Assembly (NCBI GenBank): GCA_009779335.1
Contig: WREM01000011.1
Location: 1-13,072 of the forward strand
DNA length: 13,072 bases
Direction: 5' to 3'
Origin: Streptococcaceae bacterium
Lineage (GTDB): Bacteria > Bacillota > Bacilli > Lactobacillales > Streptococcaceae
The translations under genes were made by a program, and so were the position numbers. Positions 6,628-13,072 of this stretch are shown here, piece after piece. A model generated the notes under the pieces. The model made no database searches and had not been told where the DNA came from. It saw only the letters and a list, made by a program, of their open reading frames with translations. How positions within the stretch are numbered: the first letter of the stretch is position 1; each line of letters opens with the position of its first letter.

Positions 6628-7923
6628 TTATAGTCCCACACGCTCGAATATATCATCCACACGTGTTAAGTGATAGTTATAATCAAAGGCTTTATCTAAA
6701 TCTTCATCCGTCATATATTGACGAATTTTGTCACTAGCCTCGAGTAAAGGACGAAACATGATATGCTCATCCCAAGACTGTGCAGTCAGAGGTTGTACTA
6801 AATCATAAGCCTCTTCACGACTCATCCCTTTTTCAATCAACATAAGCATGACATGCTGACTGTATATAAGCCCAAAGGTTGCATCCATGTTGCGTTTCAT
6901 ATTCTCTGGGAACACGGTCAAATTTTTGACAATGTTTCCAAAACGATTAAGCATATAATCGAGTAATTCGGTTGTATCAGGAGTAATGATCCGCTCAGCT
7001 GATGAATGTGAAATGTCACGCTCATGCCATAAAGAAACATTTTCTAAGGCTGTTAAGGAATGACCACGAATCACTCTTGCCAATCCTGACATGTTCTCTG
7101 AACCAATAGGGTTGCGTTTATGAGGCATAGCAGATGAACCCTTTTGTCCTTTTGCGAAGAACTCTTCAACTTCACGTTGCTCTGATTTTTGCAACCCACG
7201 AATCTCTGTTGCCATACGCTCGATAGATGTAGCAATGAGTGCCATAGTTGAGAAATATTCAGCATGCAAGTCACGGGGCAAGACTTGTGTAGAAATCTCT
7301 TGTGGACGAATACCCAATTTTTCACAGACATATTCTTCTACAAATGGCGGAATATTGGCAAATGTACCCACAGCTCCTGAAATTTTACCTGCTTCTACAG
7401 CTTGTGCCGCATGCTCAAAGCGTTTAATATTTCGTTTTATTTCTGAATACCATGTTGCAAGCTTGAGACCAAAGGTTGTAGGTTCTGCATGTACTCCATG
7501 TGTACGCCCCATCATAACTGTATATTTATGTTCCCTCGCCTTGTTTCCAATGATTTCAAGAAAATTCTTCAAATCTTGACGAATAATATCATTGGCTTGC
7601 TTGTAAAGGTAACCGTATGCCGTATCTACCACATCTGTAGAAGTCAAACCATAATGGATCCATTTACGCTCTTCACCAAGAGATTCAGAAACTGCTCGAG
7701 TAAAGGCAACAACGTCATGACGTGTTTTTTTCTCAATTTCAAGGATACGTGCCACATCAAATGTAGCATGCTCCCGTATTTTTTTGACCTCTTCTTTTGG
7801 AATTTCTCCAAGTTCAGCCCAAGCTTCATCTGCTAAAATTTCAACTTCCAACCATGCTTGGAATTTATTCTCCTCTGACCAGATGTGTTCCATTTCTGGA
7901 CGAGCATAACGACTGATTACCAT
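6628..7923 (-). CDS. purB: Adenylosuccinate lyase
   Basis: PurB cleaves fumarate from SAICAR in de novo purine synthesis and from adenylosuccinate in AMP formation. At 431 residues it has the usual bacterial length. Visible motifs are KTRHDVVAF with His69, HYGLTSTDVVD (90-100), GRTHGVHAEPTTFG (139-152) with the catalytic His142, and the fumarase/aspartase superfamily signature GSSAMPHKRNP (262-272) with the flexible-loop Ser. A GGAGAA ribosome-binding site precedes the ATG by about 4 nt. It has its own extended -10 promoter beside the end of the upstream reductase gene. I see no PurR box (CCGAAC core) in that short spacer. It is the first gene of the purB-tkt-small membrane protein cluster. 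Confidence 0.97.
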   Translation of the reverse strand: MVISRYARPEMEHIWSEENKFQAWLEVEILADEAWAELGEIPKEEVKKIREHATFDVARILEIEKKTRHDVVAFTRAVSESLGEERKWIHYGLTSTDVVDTAYGYLYKQANDIIRQDLKNFLEIIGNKAREHKYTVMMGRTHGVHAEPTTFGLKLATWYSEIKRNIKRFEHAAQAVEAGKISGAVGTFANIPPFVEEYVCEKLGIRPQEISTQVLPRDLHAEYFSTMALIATSIERMATEIRGLQKSEQREVEEFFAKGQKGSSAMPHKRNPIGSENMSGLARVIRGHSLTALENVSLWHERDISHSSAERIITPDTTELLDYMLNRFGNIVKNLTVFPENMKRNMDATFGLIYSQHVMLMLIEKGMSREEAYDLVQPLTAQSWDEHIMFRPLLEASDKIRQYMTDEDLDKAFDYNYHLTRVDDIFERVGL

Positions 7924-7952
7924 AGTTTCTCCAATTGTTTATTTATCTTTAT

Positions 7953-7961
7953 ATTATATCA
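7953..7961 (-). promoter_or_regulatory. purB promoter (extended -10)
   Basis: On the minus strand TGATATAAT is a perfect extended -10, identical to that of ffh, 30 bp upstream of the purB ATG. No good -35 is present; that region overlaps the end of the reductase gene. There is no terminator between the two genes, so read-through from the reductase is also possible. Confidence 0.6.
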
Positions 7962-7984
7962 TTCTCTTAGGTTAAATTCACTTA

Positions 7985-8956
7985 TCATTCTTCGAACAAT
8001 GAGGTTGAATGCCCTTTGCGTAATTCATGTCCGAAGTCCATCTTCTTTATCATATCCTGAATCGCAAGAATAACTTCGCCAAACCCAAGAGCAATCAGTC
8101 CTGTCTTTCCTTCATAATCATTGGCATCCCCTGCCGCATAGATACCCACAAGATTGGATTGCATTTGTCCATTGACTGTGACACGTCCTCGACGATTCGT
8201 TTCTAAATCTTTTACTATGTCTAAAGGATTGGTTAATAAGCCATAATTGACAAGAATTTTATCTACTTGAATTTCTAGTTGTTCCTTGGTCAATTTATCT
8301 TCTATCATTAGACCTCTGTCATTCAAGGAATGAATAGTGTAAGACAAATATTGATTGATTGTGGATTGATTAAGCTTTTTCACCTCAATTTCATGGGCTC
8401 GAAAGGAATCTCTGCGATGAATCATTGAGACCTCATCTGCCACCTGATTCAGCAACAAAGCCCAATCTACAGCAGAATCTCCCCCTCCAAGAACTGCAAC
8501 TTTCTTATTTTTATATTCATCTATTTGTTTAATAAAATAAGCTAATTTCCCTTGATTTTCATACTCTTCTTCTCCTTCAAGTCCAAGTTTACGAGGAGTA
8601 ATTTGACCTGCTCCAGTCGTCAGCAGAATAGCGTTGGAGTAATGTGTATCTTTGTCTGTTTTAATGATAAAATCTTCTGCAATTTTTTCAATTTCTGTGA
8701 CAGATTCATTGAGGCATAAGGTGTGTTCAATATGCTCTAATTGTTGATAGAGCTGTCCAATAAACTCGCTTGATTTTATTGCGGGGAAACCCGGAATATC
8801 ATAGATGTTTTTTTCAGGATAAAGGTTAATAGGCTGTCCCCCTACCTCACTCATTGAATCAATCAACTTGACTTTGAGCCCTCGCATTCCTGCATAAAAT
8901 CCTGCATAAAGCCCTACAGGTCCTGCTCCAATAATGGTCACATCAAAATTTTCCAT
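7985..8956 (-). CDS. Ferredoxin/flavodoxin-NADP reductase, thioredoxin-reductase-like (YumC family)
   Basis: A 323-residue FAD- and NADP-binding flavoprotein of the thioredoxin-reductase fold. FAD motif GAGPVG (10-15), second FAD contact VGGQPINLYPE (38-48), NADP motif GGGDSA (157-162), HRRDSFRAHE (180-189) and the C-terminal FAD motif YAAGDANDYEGKTGLIALGFGE are visible. The CxxC redox pair of true thioredoxin reductases is absent, and only Cys81 is obvious. This pattern identifies type-2 ferredoxin-NADP reductases, which pass electrons between NADPH and ferredoxin or flavodoxin. It is often mis-annotated trxB. The ribosome-binding site GGGAG lies close before the ATG. It has its own promoter after the ccpA terminator, and purB follows. 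Confidence 0.92.
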   Translation of the reverse strand: MENFDVTIIGAGPVGLYAGFYAGMRGLKVKLIDSMSEVGGQPINLYPEKNIYDIPGFPAIKSSEFIGQLYQQLEHIEHTLCLNESVTEIEKIAEDFIIKTDKDTHYSNAILLTTGAGQITPRKLGLEGEEEYENQGKLAYFIKQIDEYKNKKVAVLGGGDSAVDWALLLNQVADEVSMIHRRDSFRAHEIEVKKLNQSTINQYLSYTIHSLNDRGLMIEDKLTKEQLEIQVDKILVNYGLLTNPLDIVKDLETNRRGRVTVNGQMQSNLVGIYAAGDANDYEGKTGLIALGFGEVILAIQDMIKKMDFGHELRKGHSTSLFEE

Positions 8957-8980
8957 CCTTCTCCCTCATTTCTTTTTTCT

Positions 8981-9009
8981 ATTATAGCCCATGTCATTTT
9001 TCACGACAA
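8981..9009 (-). promoter_or_regulatory. Promoter of the NADP reductase gene
   Basis: On the minus strand TTGTCG (9009-9004) and TATAAT (8986-8981) are separated by 17 bp, matching four of six and six of six consensus bases. It begins immediately downstream of the ccpA terminator and 25 bp before the start codon. Confidence 0.75.
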
Positions 9010-9030
9010 AAAAACTGCTTGGCAGTTTTT
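9004..9030 (-). terminator. Intrinsic terminator of ccpA
   Basis: On the minus strand AAAACTGC (9029-9022) pairs with GCAGTTTT (9018-9011) around loop CAA, with further T residues after it. The ccpA TAA (9031-9029) overlaps the foot of the stem. The -35 of the next promoter abuts the T-run. Confidence 0.85.
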
Positions 9031-10027
9031 ATTTTGTAGAATCACGTTTAACAATCTCATGTTCTAAGATAATCTGATTCTCTTTTACTTCTTCTTTATG
9101 AATGAGTTTAGTTAGCATACGCATAGCAATCGCACCCATATCATACAAAGGTTGATTAACAGAAGTTAAAGCAGGGAAGCAGTATAAAGTCAATAGACTA
9201 TTTGCTCCTGCAACAATTTCAAAATCTTTGGGTAGAGTGATGCCTTGCTCTAACAAACCATGAAGGAGTCCAACAGCAACTACATCATAAGCCACAATAG
9301 CTGCTTGAACCTTTTCTTTCTTCATTTTTTTTGAAAGTGCTAGCCCATCCTCAAAGGTCATATTCCCTTCAAATACAAGTTCTTTGTCAAAGCCTATTCC
9401 TGCTTCCTTCAAAGCTTGCTTGTAACCTTCTAATCGAAGTTTGCTCTCTAATTCAGTCATTGCGGAAGGCACAATGGCAACACGTTTGTTCTTCTTCAAG
9501 AGTTGCACTGTCGTCTGATAAGCGGCTTTCTTATAGTCAATATTTACTGATGCAAGCTCATTGTCATGATCCAAAGTTCCTGAAAGAACAACTGGGACAC
9601 GAGCTTCTTTGAGCTTCTTACTGATTTTTTTGGACAATATCTTCCCAAGGTAAATAATTCCATCTACCTGTTTTGAAAGCAAAGATTCAATAATCTTCAA
9701 CTCTTTATCTTCATCATTATCAGAATTAGCGATAATAACATCATATTGATACATAGACGCAATGTCATCCACTCCACGAGCAATTCCAGAAAAATAGGTA
9801 TTTGTAATCGTAGGAATAATCACTCCAATAGTGGTTGTACGTTTACTTGCCAGTCCACGAGCAATAGCATTAGGACGATAATTTAACTGGTCAATGGCAT
9901 CCAATACACGTTGACGTGTTGATTCCTTTACATTAGTATTCCCGTTAACAACACGGCTGACTGTAGCCATTGATACTTCTGCTGTTCGAGCAACATCATA
10001 GATTGTTGCAATTTGTTCTTGAGTCAT
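9029..10027 (-). CDS. ccpA: Catabolite control protein A, LacI/GalR family
   Basis: CcpA is the main carbon-catabolite regulator of Gram-positive bacteria. With HPr(Ser-P) it binds cre boxes, repressing or activating carbon genes. The 332 residues show the LacI helix-turn-helix IYDVARTAEVSMATVSRVVNG (8-28) with the hinge helix NAIARGLASKRT, then the periplasmic-binding-like core starting TIGVIIPTITNTYFSGIARG. Length and N-terminus fit CcpA, and the divergent pepQ neighbour is the classical arrangement in lactic acid bacteria. An AGAGGA ribosome-binding site lies 5-6 nt before the ATG. The promoter is strong and carries two cre-like boxes, so autoregulation is likely. It is probably monocistronic, since a terminator follows directly. 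Confidence 0.95.
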   Translation of the reverse strand: MTQEQIATIYDVARTAEVSMATVSRVVNGNTNVKESTRQRVLDAIDQLNYRPNAIARGLASKRTTTIGVIIPTITNTYFSGIARGVDDIASMYQYDVIIANSDNDEDKELKIIESLLSKQVDGIIYLGKILSKKISKKLKEARVPVVLSGTLDHDNELASVNIDYKKAAYQTTVQLLKKNKRVAIVPSAMTELESKLRLEGYKQALKEAGIGFDKELVFEGNMTFEDGLALSKKMKKEKVQAAIVAYDVVAVGLLHGLLEQGITLPKDFEIVAGANSLLTLYCFPALTSVNQPLYDMGAIAMRMLTKLIHKEEVKENQIILEHEIVKRDSTK

Positions 10028-10067
10028 AAATTCCTCTAATCATTTTATTTAATAAAAATATTACCTT

Positions 10068-10096
10068 ATTATAACATTTTTTGAAAAGCCTTTCAA
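10068..10096 (-). promoter_or_regulatory. ccpA promoter
   Basis: On the minus strand TTGAAA (10096-10091, five of six) and TATAAT (10073-10068) are 17 bp apart, and TGT makes an extended -10. The predicted start is near 10061, giving a leader of about 34 nt. Confidence 0.85.
10081..10096. promoter_or_regulatory. cre-like palindrome over the ccpA -35
   Basis: TTGAAA-AGCC-TTTCAA is a perfect 6-bp inverted repeat covering the -35 and spacer of ccpA. Read on the minus strand, the inner 14-mer TGAAAGGCTTTTCA fits the lactococcal cre consensus (WGWAARCGYTWWMA, from memory) except that the central CG is GC. Position suggests repression; the reversed centre weakens the call. Confidence 0.4.
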
Positions 10097-10101
10097 GAAA
10101 T

Positions 10102-10115
10102 TTTATACGTTTTCA
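10102..10115 (-). promoter_or_regulatory. Candidate cre box upstream of ccpA
   Basis: On the minus strand TGAAAACGTATAAA matches the same consensus at 13 of 14 positions (A for T at position 10). Its centre is about 47 bp upstream of the predicted ccpA start and about 63 bp upstream of the predicted pepQ start. It could therefore serve either promoter. Confidence 0.55.
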
Positions 10116-10159
10116 TTATGATAATAAAGGTAAAAAAACATTTTTCCTAGAAATTAAGT

Positions 10160-10165
10160 TATAAT
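10160..10165 (+). promoter_or_regulatory. Probable pepQ promoter -10
   Basis: A perfect TATAAT lies 26 bp before the pepQ ATG. Neither a TG extension nor a recognisable -35 at 16-18 bp is present, so the promoter may be weak or depend on an activator. Confidence 0.5.
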
Positions 10166-10191
10166 GGAACTAAGAAAAAAGGAGAACTATT

Positions 10192-11277
10192 ATGAATAAA
10201 ATTGAAAAAATTTCAAATTTTTTGGTAGAGAATAATGCTGAGATGACTTTTATCACTAACCCTACTACTCTCAACTACCTTACCGGTCTGTTAATTGATC
10301 CGCATGAGCGTATTGCAGGACTTATGGTTTTTAAGGACAAGGCACCTATGCTTTTCACTCCAGCTCTTGAAGTAGAAAAGGCAAAGAAAGAAACAACAGG
10401 ATTTGATGTCTTTGGTTATCAGGACTCAGAAAACCCATGGCAAGTGATAAAGGCAAACGTTGCAGACCTTACTGTGAATAAACTAGCTGTAGAATTTGCA
10501 GATATTCCTTTATCAAAAACAGAGGGACTAAAGTCAGCTTTCACTGGTGTTGAATTCATTAATCTCACTCCTTTAATCGAGCGTATGCGTTTGATTAAGT
10601 CAGACGATGAAATTCAAAAAATGATCATTTCTGGAGATTATGCAGATAAAGCCTTTGAAATTGGATTCCAGTACGCATCTACTGAAAAAACAGAAACTGA
10701 TGTTGTTGCCAAAATTGAATACGAACTTAAACGTATGGGTGTCCCTCAAATGTCATTCGATACCATTGTCTTAACTGGTGATCGTGCTTCAGATCCTCAT
10801 GGTGAACCTGAAGAAATAAACATTCAAGACAAGAAACTTCTTCTCTTTGACCTTGGTGTCATGAAAAATGGATATGCCTCAGATGCCACTCGTACCATTT
10901 CAATTGGACAACCTTCTGATTTTGATGCTGACATTCACAAGATTGTTCTTGAAGCTCAAATGACTGCTCAAGAATTTGTCAAACCCGGAGTGACTGCTAA
11001 TGAAATTGACAAAATCGCTCGTGATGTCATCACTAAAGCTGGATATGGTGAATATTTCGTCCATCGTACAGGGCACGGCATTGGAATGGACGTCCATGAA
11101 TTCCCTTCATTAGGCGGTTCTGAAGACATGACCATTGAAAAAGGAATGTGCTTCTCTATTGAGCCTGGTATTTATATCCCTGGTAAAGTCGGTGTGCGTA
11201 TCGAAGACTGTGTCTATGTCACAGATACAAAAGCAGAAAGTTTTACCAAAACAAACAAAGACTTAATGATATTCTAA
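10192..11277 (+). CDS. pepQ: Xaa-Pro dipeptidase (prolidase), M24 family
   Basis: PepQ hydrolyses Xaa-Pro dipeptides in the cytoplasm, a late step in using proline-rich peptides such as those from casein. The 361 residues comprise an N-terminal creatinase-like domain (about 1-130) and a pita-bread catalytic domain. The five expected metal ligands are visible: Asp220 (LLLFDLG), Asp231 (ASDATRT), His295 (HRTGHGIGMDVHE), Glu324 (SIEPGIY) and Glu338 (VRIEDCVYV). The loop DPHGEPEE (201-208) is also typical. The ribosome-binding site AAAGGAG lies 7 nt before the ATG. It is divergent from ccpA and ends at a bidirectional terminator, so it is a single-gene unit. Confidence 0.95.
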   Translation: MNKIEKISNFLVENNAEMTFITNPTTLNYLTGLLIDPHERIAGLMVFKDKAPMLFTPALEVEKAKKETTGFDVFGYQDSENPWQVIKANVADLTVNKLAVEFADIPLSKTEGLKSAFTGVEFINLTPLIERMRLIKSDDEIQKMIISGDYADKAFEIGFQYASTEKTETDVVAKIEYELKRMGVPQMSFDTIVLTGDRASDPHGEPEEINIQDKKLLLFDLGVMKNGYASDATRTISIGQPSDFDADIHKIVLEAQMTAQEFVKPGVTANEIDKIARDVITKAGYGEYFVHRTGHGIGMDVHEFPSLGGSEDMTIEKGMCFSIEPGIYIPGKVGVRIEDCVYVTDTKAESFTKTNKDLMIF

Positions 11278-11285
11278 AAACAAAC

Positions 11286-11312
11286 AAAAATCTAGCTGAG
11301 CTAGATTTTTTT
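11286..11312. terminator. Perfect bidirectional terminator between pepQ and mapZ
   Basis: AAAAATCTAGC (11286-11296) and GCTAGATTTTT (11300-11310) form an uninterrupted 11-bp stem with loop TGA. T-runs on both strands make it suitable for the convergent pepQ and mapZ transcripts. Confidence 0.88.
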
Positions 11313-11315
11313 ATT

Positions 11316-13072
11316 TTAATAATCGGCTGGCAATCCTTTTCCGTTCCCAAACCAATAACCTGTCTTACAGTTAATAGAAGCGAGATATGTTCCATCTGTT
11401 CTATAGAGGTTATAGTATCCTGCTACAATGCCTGCAGGCCCTCCACCTACTCCATTTGTAGTATGAATAGCAACAGGAATCAAGATATAGTCATTTCCAG
11501 AGAAATATCCACGACTACGGGCTGTATTAAGAATTCTGTCCATGACTCCTGTGTTCCATGAGAAAGCTGGATCATTAATATTAAGATTTGCTTGTGGTTG
11601 TACACGAGCATTAGAATTATCTACTGTGGCACCTGAAGGGTTTTGAGCTCCATTATTGGCTGAAGCGTTAGTAGATGTATTATTTTTTGAACTGTTATTA
11701 CTAGTAGACTGTTGAGCTTGAGCAGCTTTACTTGCTGCTGTTTCTGCATTTTTCTTAGCTTGTGCTTGTTGTGACTTCGCTTGACTGATTGCTTTATCTA
11801 TCAGGCCGTTGAGAGTGGTATTGGATGTTTTGACGATATTTGGCAATGATTGAACAGATGCCTTCACCTTTGCAGAACTGTCTAATTTCCCATCAACAAT
11901 GGCTGGCTTATCAAATAAATCATTCACCTGATTGGTGGCATCTACCATGGCTTTCAAGTCATTATATTTGCTTTGAGCAGCATCATAATTAGAAGAACCT
12001 TTGAGTTTGTCTAAATCTTTTTGCAAATCTCCCAGTTTTGAGAAATTAGAATTTTTCAATGACTGATCAGAAGAATCTGTAAAAAATTGATTATAGGCGT
12101 TATTAAAATCTGCCATATTGTTGCTATTTGAACTACTCATAGAAGATTGTGCTGATTTATTTGCCGATGAATTATTATTCATGTGAGCAATACCATATCC
12201 ACCTATCCCTAATAATGCTACAGCTACAGCTCCAATAATAATTGGCTTCTTATTAGATTTTTCTTCATTTGAATCAGAGTCTTGAGTTTTACCTGATTCT
12301 TCTGAACGATTGGCTTGATCTTCTTTTTGTGTAGAATTTTCTTGCTTATTTTGTAATTCAGCCTGATTTGCAGACAAAACTGTGGCTCCTGCTACTGTCG
12401 CAGCTATTGGAGCTGTTGTCTCTTGAGATTTCTCTTTTTCAGTAGATACTGGGGCTTCAGCAAATACAACTGGATCCATTTCATTTGAACCATCGACTGT
12501 TTCTTTTTCTGATTCCTCTGGGCTTGCTACTTGTTCCCCATGAGTAGATTCACTTGCCACTTCTTCAACACTTGAACTTGCTTGTTCATCAGTTGCTGAT
12601 TGTTCTTCTCTTGTAGAAAGCGACTCATTTTCACTTTCTTTTTGAACCTCAGATGCAGGTACTTCTGCTTGAGGTTTCGGTGTATTATTCTCTGCATTTT
12701 CTTTAGTAGATAGAGGTTCAGATATTTCTTGCGAATTTGATTCTTCTTTTACCGTTTTTGCAACAATTTCCTCAGTTGCAACTGCACCAATTGTCGGTAC
12801 AGCTATTTGAGCAGCTTTTCTAAGGATATTTTCTTGTTTCTTTTCTTCAGTTTCTTCTAATTTCTGACGCTCTTCTTGGATAATTGAATCTACACCTTTA
12901 GTTTTTGCTTCTTCAATTTGATCCCTGTGCTCACGAATATACTTGTCTAATGGAGATTCTGTAACCTCTATGATAAACTCATCAGGAGTTGTCTTATCAT
13001 TAATTTCCCCAACAGTCATATTTGTCGCATCTTCAAAATCCATGACTTTATCAGCATTTTGATTTTGATTAG
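11316..13072 (-). CDS. mapZ: Cell division site positioning protein MapZ, 5' end outside the window
   Basis: MapZ (LocZ) is a membrane protein that marks the division site in streptococci by binding peptidoglycan outside and FtsZ inside. Numbering from the ATG at 13043, the protein has an N-terminal region (DFEDATNMTVGE, then SPLDKYIREHRDQIEEA at 30-46), a long Glu/Ser-rich cytoplasmic part, one membrane helix (about 267-286, PIIIGAVAVALLGIGGYGIA), a helical extracellular domain (about 305-430), a Ser/Asn/Ala-rich linker, and a C-terminal domain (488-575) with WNTGVMDRILNTARSRGYF and YYNLYRTDGTYLASINCKTG. The frame stays open to the window edge, no ribosome-binding site precedes the ATG at 13043, and as I recall streptococcal MapZ has a basic N-terminal extension before its DFD-ELTVGQ motif. 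The true start is therefore probably beyond 13072. Convergent with pepQ. Confidence 0.88.
   Translation of the reverse strand, partial: NQNQNADKVMDFEDATNMTVGEINDKTTPDEFIIEVTESPLDKYIREHRDQIEEAKTKGVDSIIQEERQKLEETEEKKQENILRKAAQIAVPTIGAVATEEIVAKTVKEESNSQEISEPLSTKENAENNTPKPQAEVPASEVQKESENESLSTREEQSATDEQASSSVEEVASESTHGEQVASPEESEKETVDGSNEMDPVVFAEAPVSTEKEKSQETTAPIAATVAGATVLSANQAELQNKQENSTQKEDQANRSEESGKTQDSDSNEEKSNKKPIIIGAVAVALLGIGGYGIAHMNNNSSANKSAQSSMSSSNSNNMADFNNAYNQFFTDSSDQSLKNSNFSKLGDLQKDLDKLKGSSNYDAAQSKYNDLKAMVDATNQVNDLFDKPAIVDGKLDSSAKVKASVQSLPNIVKTSNTTLNGLIDKAISQAKSQQAQAKKNAETAASKAAQAQQSTSNNSSKNNTSTNASANNGAQNPSGATVDNSNARVQPQANLNINDPAFSWNTGVMDRILNTARSRGYFSGNDYILIPVAIHTTNGVGGGPAGIVAGYYNLYRTDGTYLASINCKTGYWFGNGKGLPADY

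Noticed and set aside
7924..7984. PurR box upstream of purB
   Set aside because: I searched for a CCGAAC core on both strands of this spacer and saw none.
7985..8956. Thioredoxin reductase (trxB)
   Set aside because: The fold matches, but the catalytic CxxC is missing, which instead fits ferredoxin/flavodoxin-NADP reductase.
11640..11780. Ser/Asn/Ala-rich stretch as an independent DNA repeat
   Set aside because: It is in-frame low-complexity linker of MapZ; the repetition is at residue level, with no long DNA repeat.

Overview
The window looks like chromosomal core DNA from a lactic acid bacterium of the Streptococcaceae, most likely a Lactococcus. The grounds are the AT-rich sequence, a MapZ division protein (a family largely confined to streptococci and relatives), the divergent ccpA-pepQ pair typical of lactic acid bacteria, an RNase J2 with a degenerate metal site, and an Ffh with a long Met-rich tail. 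The genus is inferred from protein resemblance; I could not run a search. I see no insertion sequence, prophage, CRISPR array, tRNA or rRNA.

Layout, left to right. Positions 1-3416 carry ffh (signal recognition particle GTPase) and, upstream of it on the same minus strand, rnjB (RNase J2). Each has its own promoter and terminator. A 244-bp divergent spacer with inverted repeats separates rnjB from a small plus-strand YCII-family gene (3661-3987). Positions 3988-4384 are the least ordinary part. They hold a 61-codon minus-strand gene for a putative zinc-binding protein. Upstream of it lies a predicted structured RNA of about 160 nt with its own extended -10 promoter, which overlaps the end of the preceding gene, and its own terminator. 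No promoter is visible between that terminator and the small gene, so the RNA is either a free-standing sRNA or an attenuating leader.

Positions 4385-7923 are a tight minus-strand cluster purB > tkt > small membrane protein, with a 15-bp gap and then a 1-bp stop/start overlap. It joins a purine biosynthesis step to transketolase, which supplies pentose phosphates. Upstream of it, also on the minus strand, are a thioredoxin-reductase-like ferredoxin/flavodoxin-NADP reductase (7985-8956) and ccpA (9029-10027), the catabolite control regulator. ccpA is divergent from pepQ (prolidase, 10192-11277). Two cre-like boxes 20 bp apart sit at the ccpA promoter, suggesting autoregulation. A perfect bidirectional terminator separates pepQ from the convergent mapZ, whose 5' end lies outside the window.

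Most promoters I can place carry an extended -10 (TGnTATAAT or near), and several intrinsic terminators contain the stop codon of the gene they end. The genes are mostly housekeeping; the RNA plus small zinc-protein locus at 4006-4402 is the best candidate for something undescribed.
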